NCBI GenBank assembly: GCA_011682595.1
Contig: JAACEH010000191.1
Location: forward strand, 1-6,885
Direction: 5' to 3'
DNA: 6,885 bases
Origin: Anaerolineaceae bacterium
GTDB lineage: Bacteria > Planctomycetota > Phycisphaerae > FEN-1346 > JAACEH01
Position 1 is the stretch's first letter. Every line of letters starts with the position of its first letter. The notes under the pieces are model-generated. The model was given only the letters and a program-made list of their open reading frames with translations, was not told where the DNA came from and made no database searches. Below are positions 1-6,643 of this stretch, one piece after another. The position numbers were made by a program, and so were the translations under genes.

Positions 1-1202
1 TACGACAGAATCGTGCCCTGCAGGTCCGTGGCGATGATGCTGTACTCGGTCGATGAGTCCAGCACGCTGTTCAGGAAGTCGGTGGTCTGCTGCAACTCGT
101 GTGTCCGCTCGGCGACCATGCGCTCCAGTTTCTCGTACATCTCCCGCAGGCGAATCTGCATCTCGTTGAAGGCCAGGGCCAACTGGCCGATCTCGTCCTG
201 GGCGCCCACACCAACCGGGTGGGTCAGGTCGCCCTCGCCCACGCGGATGGCCGCCTCCGACAGCGACTCCAGCGGGCGGGTGATCTGGGCCACAATGGCC
301 AGGCCCAGCAGGACCGCCACCAGGCCCGTGGTCGACCCCCACAACAGAACCTGCTGCTTCATGCCCTCGACCTCGGCCATGGCCTCCCGCTCGGGTTCCT
401 CCGCCACGACGGCCCAGTTCAACCCCGGGATGACCACCGAGGCGGCCACCACCACCTCGCCCAGTTCGCTGTCGTAGCGGAGGCGGGCCTTGCGGTCGGG
501 GACGAAGGCGTCGCGGACCAGGTCCAGGTTCGACAGGTCCTGTCCCGCCGCCACCGCCGCAGGCGACGGGTTGCCCTGTCCGTCGGCCAGGTGCGGGTGA
601 GCCAGCAGCAGGCCGCGGCGATTGACCAGGAAGACGTGCCCCGTTCGGTGGAAGCGGATCTGTTTCAGTATGGCGTTGAAACGGTTCATCCGCCACTTGG
701 CCACCAGCGGCAGGCGACGAGGTTTCTGGTCGGCGATGATCAGGGCCACCGTCTTGTCGGCCTGCTGTTCCAGACCGATGCCCACCTGGTTGTAGGGCTG
801 CAGCCCCGTCACCCCCTCGGCCAGGGGAATCGGCGCCTGGACCGGGCCGCCCTGACGAACGTGGTGCCACGGCCGGGCCGCCCGTCCGTCGGTGCCGACC
901 ATCAGGGCATCGGCGTTGTCGGCGAACCACTGCTGGACGGCGATTTCCCACTTGGTCGGATCGTCGCCCAGGCGGGCCAGTTCTTCCGACAGGGCCATCA
1001 GCCGGCGAGAGTTGTCGCGAAGTTCTTGCTTGACGGCCAGCACGCCGCGATGGGCTTCGCTGGTGGCCAGATCCTTCACGTGACGTTCGATGGTCCGCGT
1101 GCTGTGGCGGATGACCAGCATGCTCGGCACGCAGACCGAGACCCCGGCCGTCAGGACGACCAGGAAGATCAGTTTGTGGGTCAATCGCAAGTGATGAGGC
1201 AT
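1..1202 (-). CDS. Membrane sensor protein, dCache-HAMP-PAS (partial, C-terminus outside window)
   Basis: The reading frame starts at the ATG complementary to 1200-1202 and stays open for 400 codons to the left edge, so only the N-terminal part is seen. A hydrophobic segment at about residues 11-31 and a second at about 284-306 bracket an extracytoplasmic region of about 250 residues. Its end carries dCache-type strands ('GHVFLVNRRGLLLAHPHL' near 188-204; 'VVIPGLNWAVVAEEP' near 256-270). A HAMP domain follows (about 307-359, with the conserved Pro at 310 and a 'DEIGQLALAFNEM' motif), then a coiled linker and the start of a PAS domain ('YSIIATDLQGTILS', 387-400). Such proteins bind a small ligand outside the membrane and pass the signal inward. 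The output domain is not visible; histidine kinase is the commonest outcome, a GGDEF or other output is possible. The start lies 7 bases after the stop of the 163-residue gene and has no clear Shine-Dalgarno of its own, which suggests translational coupling. Confidence 0.88.
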   Translation of the reverse strand, partial: MPHHLRLTHKLIFLVVLTAGVSVCVPSMLVIRHSTRTIERHVKDLATSEAHRGVLAVKQELRDNSRRLMALSEELARLGDDPTKWEIAVQQWFADNADALMVGTDGRAARPWHHVRQGGPVQAPIPLAEGVTGLQPYNQVGIGLEQQADKTVALIIADQKPRRLPLVAKWRMNRFNAILKQIRFHRTGHVFLVNRRGLLLAHPHLADGQGNPSPAAVAAGQDLSNLDLVRDAFVPDRKARLRYDSELGEVVVAASVVIPGLNWAVVAEEPEREAMAEVEGMKQQVLLWGSTTGLVAVLLGLAIVAQITRPLESLSEAAIRVGEGDLTHPVGVGAQDEIGQLALAFNEMQIRLREMYEKLERMVAERTHELQQTTDFLNSVLDSSTEYSIIATDLQGTILS

Positions 1203-1209
1203 GGCTGAT

Positions 1210-1701
1210 TCACCGTGTGTCGGGCTTCCCCGGCCGCTGCAGGTCGGCCAGGTGGCTACGCAGATAGTTCTCAAAGGTCGGCAGACCGGCCTCGGTCCAG
1301 GCCCGCTCGATCGACTGTTTCAAGGCGTCGTTGTGGTCCAGCAGGGACCGGTACTCGGCCAGTTCGCTCTGCTGGACCATCTTCGCAAAGTGCTTGTCGT
1401 GCGTGTCAACCATCAGCACAAAATCCTCACTCCCCGAGACGCGGTCGATGCCCAGCTTCATGTGCGGGTAGCGGTCGTTGCCCAGCCGCAGGTTAAAACG
1501 CATGGCCTCGTGGACCGGGGCCCCGGCCGGCACGCGCTCGAAGCGCTGGTCGGCCAGCAGGGCCACCCCGTTGGGGCTCGAGGCCAGATTGGCCCTCTCG
1601 CGCACCGCCTCGGAGGCCTTGCCCGAGGGATAGGCCGAGGCCAGGTAAACCTCGATGGCGCGCGACAGAATTTCGCTGCTGAACTCGTCCAGTTTCACCA
1701 T
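1210..1701 (-). CDS. Conserved hypothetical protein, 163 aa
   Basis: I chose the ATG at 1699-1701 because the residues from there on ('MVKLDEFSSEILSRAIEVYL') look like folded protein. The frame stays open further upstream to 1911, but that extension is Arg-rich, has no good ribosome site and overlaps the divergent gene. A GGAG lies only 2 bases before the ATG, so the ribosome site is short-spaced. The protein has no signal peptide or membrane segment. It has an N-terminal helical part, a central strand-rich stretch ('NLRLGNDRYPHMKLGIDR', 70-87, then 'FVLMVDTHDKHF', 94-105) and a C-terminal helical tail ('LDHNDALKQSIERAWTEAGLPTF', in pieces at about 121-143). I recall similar uncharacterised proteins in planctomycetes, but no known function. 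It is the first gene of a tightly packed pair with the dCache sensor, so a role beside that sensor is possible; this is inference from position only. Confidence 0.82.
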   Translation of the reverse strand: MVKLDEFSSEILSRAIEVYLASAYPSGKASEAVRERANLASSPNGVALLADQRFERVPAGAPVHEAMRFNLRLGNDRYPHMKLGIDRVSGSEDFVLMVDTHDKHFAKMVQQSELAEYRSLLDHNDALKQSIERAWTEAGLPTFENYLRSHLADLQRPGKPDTR

Positions 1702-1737
1702 GGCTCCGATGCCGCGAACTCTCGCCCCATAAAGATT

Positions 1738-1743
1738 ATTGTA
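1738..1743 (-). promoter_or_regulatory. Possible -10 element for the 163-aa gene
   Basis: On the minus strand this reads TACAAT, five of six to the sigma70 -10 consensus, in the only AT-rich stretch of the divergent region and about 37 bases before the ATG at 1701. No convincing -35 hexamer lies 16-18 bases upstream (the best-placed one reads CTGGTC), so the call is weak. Confidence 0.3.
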
Positions 1744-1868
1744 ACAGCGCCGCGTCAGAAGACCAGTCCGCCGTGAGGCCAATTCGCCTTCTCGGCTCGG
1801 CCGTCCGGCGTATGCTCGGCCCTTTCTGGCGACCTTCCTCATATTATCGACCACCCTGAGGGCAGGGC

Positions 1869-2213
1869 ATGAACGAACAACGGCCGGACTTTCAGCGGAT
1901 TGACCGGGCACTCAGGCTCACCGAGCGGGGCCGGCCGATGACGGCCATGGAACTGCACGTCGACGACCGGATCATGACCGCCATCATGGGCCGGCCGACC
2001 TCCCGCCGCGACCTGCCGGTCATCCTTCACTCTTGCGGCCAACTGCAGGCCATCCTGGCCCGCGGCGGCGAAAGGGAAGTCCGGGCCGCCGTAGGCCGGG
2101 TCCGCGACGAGGTCCACCCCGGCGGCGGCGTGATCCTCTCCAGCTCCAACAGCATCACCAACTACTGCAAGATCGAGAACTACCTGGCCATGCTCGGCGA
2201 GGCCAGAAAATGA
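1869..2213 (+). CDS. URO-D family protein with large internal deletions (114 aa, probable remnant)
   Basis: The start is an ATG with GAGGG six bases upstream (1858-1862). Residues 7-43 ('FQRIDRALRLTERGRP' then 'MELHVDDRIMTAIMGRP') match the N-terminus of URO-D (uroporphyrinogen decarboxylase / corrinoid methyltransferase) family proteins. Residues 49-63 ('LPVILHSCGQLQAIL') match the late HSCGN-type motif of the barrel, and residues 64-114 ('GGGVILSSSNSITNY' and 'ENYLAMLGEAR') match the extreme C-terminus. Family members are usually about 330-380 residues; here about 180 residues are missing between GRP (43) and the HSCG strand, and about 45 between 'QAIL' and 'ARGGEREV'. Both junctions keep the frame, and codon use is normal for the genome. 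A complete TIM barrel cannot form, so decarboxylase or methyltransferase activity is unlikely. It is either a decaying gene that has not yet picked up stops or a shortened protein with another use. It is the only plus-strand gene here and has no evident operon partner. Confidence 0.75.
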   Translation: MNEQRPDFQRIDRALRLTERGRPMTAMELHVDDRIMTAIMGRPTSRRDLPVILHSCGQLQAILARGGEREVRAAVGRVRDEVHPGGGVILSSSNSITNYCKIENYLAMLGEARK

Positions 2214-2376
2214 CACCTGGGAGCACGGCATGTACGTGCCCGTCACACAAGGGGCCGATCGGTTGTTCCGGGGTAATCGTTCGCGCGGATCGGCGGATGA
2301 ATGGTTCGGGCGAGGGCTTTTTCGCCGGTCCTGCATTTCCGGTCCGGTCCCCCGCATGCCCCGTCCGGCCACCCGC
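2214..2376. other. Convergent intergenic gap
   Basis: This gap lies between the stop of the URO-D-like gene (plus) and the stop of the diguanylate cyclase gene (minus). It holds a bulged stem (2225-2230 with 2237-2243) and a 5-bp stem around a loop containing five T (2309-2313 with 2322-2326). Neither is followed by a proper T tract on either strand, so I do not call a terminator. The heptamer CCGGTCC occurs three times at 2325-2350. I see no gene. Confidence 0.5.
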
Positions 2377-3477
2377 TCAATTGTCCTCTGCCTCTGAGGT
2401 CCCCACGGACTGCTGCTGCTGTCCCCAGACGCAGGTTCGGTTTCTGCCGGATTCCTTGGCCTGGTAGAGTGCCTCGTCCGCCCGTTGCATCAACACGTCC
2501 AGGCCCTGCACGTCCGGGGTCAGTTCCGCCATGCCCACCGAGACCGTGAGCGTGGCGGATTTTCCATCTTGTTCGATGGTCTTCAGGGCGATTGCCAGGC
2601 GGGCTCGCTCGAGAATCTGAAGCGCCGCGTCGAGGTGTGTTTCCACCAGCCCGATCGCAAATTCCTCTCCGCCATGGCGGCCGAGGATATCCGACTGGCG
2701 AATGTTATCCTTGAGGTGGCGAACCAGCGTCTGGATACAGAAGTCGCCGAAGGTATGGCCGTGGGTGTCGTTGATGACCTTGAAATGGTCGATGTCCATA
2801 ATGGCCAGGCACAGCGGGTGGTCGAAACGGTGGCTGCGGTAGACCTCCATTTCCAGCGCTTCCATGAGGAACCGCCGGTTGTTGATCTGGGTCAGTCCGT
2901 CCAGGCGGGAGATCTGCTGGAGCGTCTGCTGGGCCTCGTTGAGTTGTCCCAGGATGCCCTCCAGCCGTTGGGTGGTGGCCTGGTGGTAGGTTTCCACGGC
3001 CAGGGAGATGTCCAGCGTGAGAAGCTTCTTGAGTGTGCACAGGTGGGCGGCCAGTTGGTCCGTGTCGCCGGCGAAGGGGTCTTTCAACTTGGCCGCAATG
3101 ATATTGAAAAAGATCACGCCGGCCCCGAGGTACCATTTCTGCTGTAGCCCCACGCGCTCGTGAATCTGTCCGACCCGCAGGCGACTCTCGTAGTAGGACA
3201 GATGGTCAAGGTCTTTGCCGATAGACAACAGGTGCTGTTTCTGGGCGCCCTTGAGCCTTGCCAGGACCTGCCGGTCGGAAAGAAACGATTTCAGCTCGGC
3301 GAACTTCATCAGATGCGCGTAAAACTCATCCACTATGGGGTCAATGTTGGCGGCAATGATATCACGCAGTGTCCGGGCCCGTTGGTGGTCGGCCCGTCCA
3401 AAGTCCATGAAGGCCAAACGTGTTTTCGCGTCCTGCTGCGAAACGCCAAAATCTCTGCAGAGAGGATACTCAGGCAT
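2377..3477 (-). CDS. Globin-coupled sensor diguanylate cyclase (GGDEF)
   Basis: This is a predicted soluble enzyme that condenses two GTP to cyclic di-GMP under control of a heme-bound gas. Residues 1 to about 160 form a sensor-globin domain. 'RVGQIHERVGL' (101-111) carries the proximal heme ligand His106, and 'VDEFYAHL' (49-56) carries Tyr53 at the position of the distal ligand-binding Tyr of oxygen-sensing family members. A helical linker (about 160-190) leads directly into a GGDEF domain (about 190-350) with 'DGLTQINNRR' (193-202), the metal-binding 'MDIDHFKVIND' (Asp228), the catalytic GGEEF (269-273) and an intact inhibitory RxxD (Arg260-Asp263). At 366 residues it is shorter than DosC of E. 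coli (about 460) because the middle domain is absent. The start is supported by AGGAG eight bases upstream. It sits 48 bases downstream of the HD-GYP gene on the same strand, a probable operon of opposing enzymes. Confidence 0.93.
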   Translation of the reverse strand: MPEYPLCRDFGVSQQDAKTRLAFMDFGRADHQRARTLRDIIAANIDPIVDEFYAHLMKFAELKSFLSDRQVLARLKGAQKQHLLSIGKDLDHLSYYESRLRVGQIHERVGLQQKWYLGAGVIFFNIIAAKLKDPFAGDTDQLAAHLCTLKKLLTLDISLAVETYHQATTQRLEGILGQLNEAQQTLQQISRLDGLTQINNRRFLMEALEMEVYRSHRFDHPLCLAIMDIDHFKVINDTHGHTFGDFCIQTLVRHLKDNIRQSDILGRHGGEEFAIGLVETHLDAALQILERARLAIALKTIEQDGKSATLTVSVGMAELTPDVQGLDVLMQRADEALYQAKESGRNRTCVWGQQQQSVGTSEAEDN

Positions 3478-3485
3478 GATTTCAT

Positions 3486-3490
3486 CTCCT
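3486..3490 (-). promoter_or_regulatory. Shine-Dalgarno of the diguanylate cyclase gene
   Basis: AGGAG on the minus strand, with eight bases to the ATG at 3477. It decides between this start and the internal Met at residue 24, which lies just inside the globin domain and has no comparable site. Confidence 0.75.
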
Positions 3491-3525
3491 GCTTATGTGG
3501 CCTCATTTCTGTACGGGACGACAAT

Positions 3526-4856
3526 TCAAGACGACGCACGGGCCTGCTGCAGACGTCCTTCGTGATTGGCGGCAGTGGCGGGCTGGCCGATGACGCGAGC
3601 CAGTTGCTGCTGCGTCCGGGCATAGACGGCTTGTTTCTCCCGGCGTGTGGCGTCGATCTGGTCGTAGTTTGCCTTGAGCACCGACACGATGTCCGCATCC
3701 AGCGCCCCCTGCCGGGCCTGGTTATCCAGTATGGAGAGGGCCTTGGCCCGCGGCATGCCCCGGCGATAGGGGCGGTCCTCGGAGATGGCGGTGAAGACGT
3801 CCGCCACGGCCATGATCCGGGCGCCCAGGGTCAGGTCCTTGCCATCGTGATGGAAGGGATAGCCGTTGCCGTCCAGGCGTTCGTGATGGAAGGCCGCCCA
3901 CTCGCTCATTTGCGGCATGCCCCCGATGGTGTTCAGGATGCGGAAGGTATGGTAGGTGTGCCCCTTCATGATGTTCCATTCCCGGGGGTCCAGTTTGCCC
4001 GGCTTGTCGAGGATGTGGCTGGGCACGGTCAGTTTCCCGAGATCGTGAAAATATCCGGCGGCCCGCATCAGGAGCAGCTCTCGCGGCGAGAAGTTCAGCC
4101 GTTCGGCCAGGGCCACCGCGCTGGCGGCAACGCCGGCCGTGTGGGTGGCCGTCCAGCCGCTGGCGGCATCCACCACGTGAGCGAACATTTCCGCGATCGG
4201 CTCGATGGTCTTCTCGTTGATCGTCAACAGCGGCCAGTCCGCGACCTGGTCCAGCAGCACGCTGTAAATTCGCCCCGATACGCAGTCCAGCCAGAAGGAT
4301 TCTCTCCGGCCCACCTCCCGCAAGGCCTCCACACAGTCGGGGTGGAACTCCGCCTCACCCAGCCGGGTGATGCGCTGCGTGATCTCCTTCGCCTGGTCAA
4401 GGATGTGGACCTCTCGGTCGATGGCCCGCTCCAGGTAGTCTCCGCCAGGACAAGGATATGGCTTGCAAAAGGCACCCGGTGCCCGTCGTGCTCGGCTCCC
4501 CGGCCATAGGCCCAGGGTTCGTGGTGGAAGCGTACGGCCTCGGCGGCCTGGGCCAGGAGGGGATTGTCCTTGAGCAACTCGAACCCGGCCTCCCCATGCC
4601 ATTCGACATCCTCCAGCCGGCCGTCGCGCAGGGCCAGCAGCCGGTTTTCGACCCGGATCAAGCCGAGGTCGTGCAGGACGGCGGCCCGAAACACATCGAA
4701 CAATCCCTGGTTGGCCATGCCCATGGCGCGGCACATGCTGATGCTGATGTAGGCCACGCGGTGCTGGTGATCCGCCACGGAGGGATGTACGCAATCCAGG
4801 GCTTCCGAGAGCGTCAGAAGCAGCCGGTGCAGCGGAACCTGTGCGTTAATGATCAT
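3526..4856 (-). pseudogene. Tandem HD / HD-GYP cyclic di-GMP phosphodiesterase, frameshifted
   Basis: The start ATG (4856) has GGAGG five bases upstream. The first frame encodes an HD module (about residues 1-138) with candidate metal ligands His30, His62-Asp63, His87 and His111-His112, but 'HHEPWAYGRG' replaces the GYP motif. Near 4440 the coding frame changes: the original frame runs on as an Arg/Ser-rich tail to a stop at 4224 (210 residues), while the true continuation lies in another frame to 3526. Joined, the protein is about 442 residues. The second half is a canonical HD-GYP domain: His238, HDLGK (270-274), His299, 'HHERLDGNGYP' (323-333) and Asp352. The family hydrolyses cyclic di-GMP to pGpG or GMP. 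It lies 48 bases upstream of the globin-coupled cyclase. As read, the HD-GYP half cannot be made from the normal start. The cause is a real mutation or a sequencing or assembly error; the well-kept second half favours an error or a very recent mutation. Confidence 0.85.
4438..4442 (-). other. Frameshift point in the HD-GYP gene
   Basis: On the minus strand the frame changes within CTGGCGGAGACTACCTGG. The first frame reads Leu-Ala-Glu here and the second picks up as Asp-Tyr-Leu-Glu-Arg. Removing one GA of the GAGA dinucleotide repeat would give Leu-Ala-Asp-Tyr, which fits the usual 'VLAD' ending of this motif; restoring one missing base would also repair it. No slippery heptamer is visible, so programmed frameshifting is not supported. 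Confidence 0.8.
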
Positions 4857-5106
4857 ACCTGCCTCCCCACATACCCAAGAAGAGATGCCGTCGGCATCGC
4901 CCGGCCCTTGAGCCCCCCTGCCTGTGCCCCTGGTTTCATCGGCATATCAGGGCATTAAGGCACACCCGAAATTACCAGGAATCCGCCCTCATCCGCTGCG
5001 GCCCATTCGTTCATTTTGGTGCGCTTGACAGACGGGTGGCGTGGTTACGGATTATCGTGAGCCGGTCGAACGGCGTTTGTGGCCTCGTTTCACGGCATCC
5101 GCCCGG
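4857..5106 (-). promoter_or_regulatory. Leader region of the HD-GYP/cyclase operon, with potential hairpins
   Basis: This 250-base gap lies between the stop of the PAS-GAF-receiver gene (5107) and the HD-GYP start (4856). As minus-strand RNA it contains a long-range stem pairing 4968-4979 (CCTGGTAATTTC) with 4929-4937 (GAAACCAGG), with a two-base bulge and a loop of about 30 bases. It also contains a small hairpin at 4884-4898 (GATGCC, loop GAC, GGCATC) followed by TCTTCTT, 27 bases before the ATG. The second resembles a weak terminator or attenuator. I looked for the cyclic di-GMP (GEMM) riboswitch core and did not find it. No convincing promoter stands out; the GATAAT of the minus strand at 5050-5055 lacks a good -35. 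I see no gene. Confidence 0.4.
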
Positions 5107-6633
5107 CTACCCGGACTCGGCGGTGGGCAGGGGCATCTCGATGTTCAGGGCCCGGCTGATTTGCTCGTAGAGGACCTGGATCTTGAAAGGTTTGAAGAGC
5201 ACCGCCTGCAGGCCCTCGCCGCTGGCCTTTACGATCGAGTGCGAGGGGTCGTAGCCGAAGGCGGTCATCAGGACCACCGGCACGCGGGCGTCGGTCAGGC
5301 GAATCTCGGTGAAAACCTGGTAGCCGTTCTTGTGCGGCATGCGGATGTCGGCCAGGACCATGTCGTAACGGTTGGCCTGTCCCATGGCCACGGCTTCCTG
5401 CCCGTCGCGGGCCAGGTCGACGGCAGCCCCGAGGTCGCTGAGGATGGTGCTCAGGCTGTCGCGAATGGTCGGCTCGTCGTCGGCCACCAGAAGGCGCCGC
5501 CCGGCCAGGGGGCGGCTGGTCTTGGGGGCCAGAGGGGTCGGCCCGATGATCGGCCGCTTCAGATCGGTCACCTGGCGGACCGCGCTGCGAATCCGATCGA
5601 CGGCCTCGGCGATCTCGTCCAGGCGGCGCGTCGTCTGGGAGTCTTGGCCGATGTAGTCGGCCTTCAGCAGGCCGGTCGCCGCCAGGATGCGGTTCAGCGG
5701 ATCGCTCAGTTCGACGGTCACGTCGCTGGCCAACTGGTCGCTGGTCGAGACCTTCTCGGCCACCAGCAGTTGCAGGGTGACCAGGGCCTGGGCCACATAG
5801 TGGCTGAATATCTCCAGGGCCTGGAGGTCCTGCTGGCCGAAGGCCCCGGGCTTGTGGTGCTCGACGTTGAAGATGCCGACCACCTTGTCGTTGTGCCACA
5901 GGGGCACGGTCAGGCTGCTCCGGGCGTCGACCAGGCCGGGCAGGTAGCGCGGGTCGCTGCGGACGTCGTTGCAGATGTAGGGCGCCCCGGTCGAGGCGAC
6001 ATAGCCGGTGATGCCGCTGCCGACTTTCTCGGCAAAGAGTTCCCGCGACTCGTCCGTCTGGTGCGGACCTTCGGTCAGGACCAGCTCCAGGCGATTGGTC
6101 TCGGGGTTGCGCAGACGGATTCTGAAATGGTCGAACTTCAGCAGGTTCCGCGTCAGGGTGATGATCTGCCGCTGAAGCATGGTCAGCCGCTCGCTGGGCG
6201 TCATGCGGGCGATGCTCTCGGGCTCCAGGTGCAGGAGCTTGCGGCCGGCTTCCTCGATGGCCTGGATTTTCTGCTGCAGAACCACCTGGGCCGTGCGGTC
6301 CATCACCGTGGCCATCAGCCGGGCCAACTTGCCGTCGCAGTCCAGAACCGGGGTGACCACAATCTCGGCGTGGCGACCGTCGGCCGTCCGCTCATGGGCG
6401 GTATAGCGCACCGGCCCCCCGGCGGCGGCTTCCCCCGCGGTGACCCGTCGGGCGGCCCGCTGGGCGAGGCTCATGACCATCTCGGCCAGGGGGGTGTCCC
6501 AACGGCGAAAGGCCTCGTTGGACCACTGGATGCGGCCCTCGGTGTCGGTGACGCAGACGCCTTCGTGCAGCAGGTCCAGCACAAAATCGAGCGGCCCATC
6601 CCTTTGGTCGGCCCTGCCATCGTTCTGGCCCAT
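5107..6633 (-). CDS. PAS-GAF-receiver signalling protein (response regulator without kinase domain)
   Basis: This is a soluble 508-residue protein. A PAS domain occupies about residues 15-118 ('FVLDLLHEGVCVTDTEGRI'), a GAF domain about 137-292 ('GSGITGYVASTGAPYICND', 'SSLTVPLWHNDKVVGIFNVE'), a helical segment about 294-357, and a receiver domain about 379-497. The receiver is complete: acidic pair Asp385-Asp386, phospho-acceptor Asp429 ('LADIRMP'), Thr457 and Lys481 ('FKPF'). The helical segment resembles a dimerisation helix ('VELSDPLNRILAATGLL'), but the position where a histidine kinase has its phospho-histidine is not His, and no ATPase domain follows. It therefore should not be a kinase; it probably senses through PAS/GAF and is phosphorylated by another kinase. 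I recall proteins of this layout from planctomycetes. The ATG at 6633 is chosen over a TTG at 6672 because it has AAGGA upstream and the TTG overlaps the promoter -10. A 250-base gap separates it from the HD-GYP gene. Confidence 0.9.
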   Translation of the reverse strand: MGQNDGRADQRDGPLDFVLDLLHEGVCVTDTEGRIQWSNEAFRRWDTPLAEMVMSLAQRAARRVTAGEAAAGGPVRYTAHERTADGRHAEIVVTPVLDCDGKLARLMATVMDRTAQVVLQQKIQAIEEAGRKLLHLEPESIARMTPSERLTMLQRQIITLTRNLLKFDHFRIRLRNPETNRLELVLTEGPHQTDESRELFAEKVGSGITGYVASTGAPYICNDVRSDPRYLPGLVDARSSLTVPLWHNDKVVGIFNVEHHKPGAFGQQDLQALEIFSHYVAQALVTLQLLVAEKVSTSDQLASDVTVELSDPLNRILAATGLLKADYIGQDSQTTRRLDEIAEAVDRIRSAVRQVTDLKRPIIGPTPLAPKTSRPLAGRRLLVADDEPTIRDSLSTILSDLGAAVDLARDGQEAVAMGQANRYDMVLADIRMPHKNGYQVFTEIRLTDARVPVVLMTAFGYDPSHSIVKASGEGLQAVLFKPFKIQVLYEQISRALNIEMPLPTAESG

Positions 6634-6643
6634 ACAGGGGTGT

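Noticed and set aside
99..1208. A 369-codon plus-strand open frame opposite the dCache sensor
   Set aside because: Low-complexity shadow; the minus strand carries coherent membrane, dCache, HAMP and PAS sequence.
1702..1911. Upstream extension of the 163-residue gene by 70 codons
   Set aside because: The added residues are Arg-rich and featureless, contain the likely promoter region and would overlap the start of the divergent gene at 1869.
2309..2326. Terminator between the convergent genes
   Set aside because: The stem is only 5 bp and the T run lies in the loop, not after the stem.
4438..4445. Programmed ribosomal frameshift in the HD-GYP gene
   Set aside because: No slippery heptamer, no internal Shine-Dalgarno suited to +1 shifting and no obvious downstream pseudoknot were seen; mutation or error is simpler.
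3160..4509. A 449-codon plus-strand open frame opposite the HD-GYP and cyclase genes
   Set aside because: Shadow frame crossing two real genes and their gap, with no family features.
4929..4950. FliA-type -10 box (GCCGATGA on the minus strand)
   Set aside because: It resembles GCCGATAA, but no TAAA-type -35 lies about 15 bases upstream.
4857..5040. Cyclic di-GMP riboswitch in the leader of the HD-GYP gene
   Set aside because: The conserved core bases of the GEMM class were looked for and not found; only generic stems are present.
5025..5055. Perfect TTGACA on the plus strand (5025-5030) as an antisense promoter
   Set aside because: The only -10 candidate (GATTAT, 5050-5055) is four of six with 19-base spacing, and no plus-strand gene follows.
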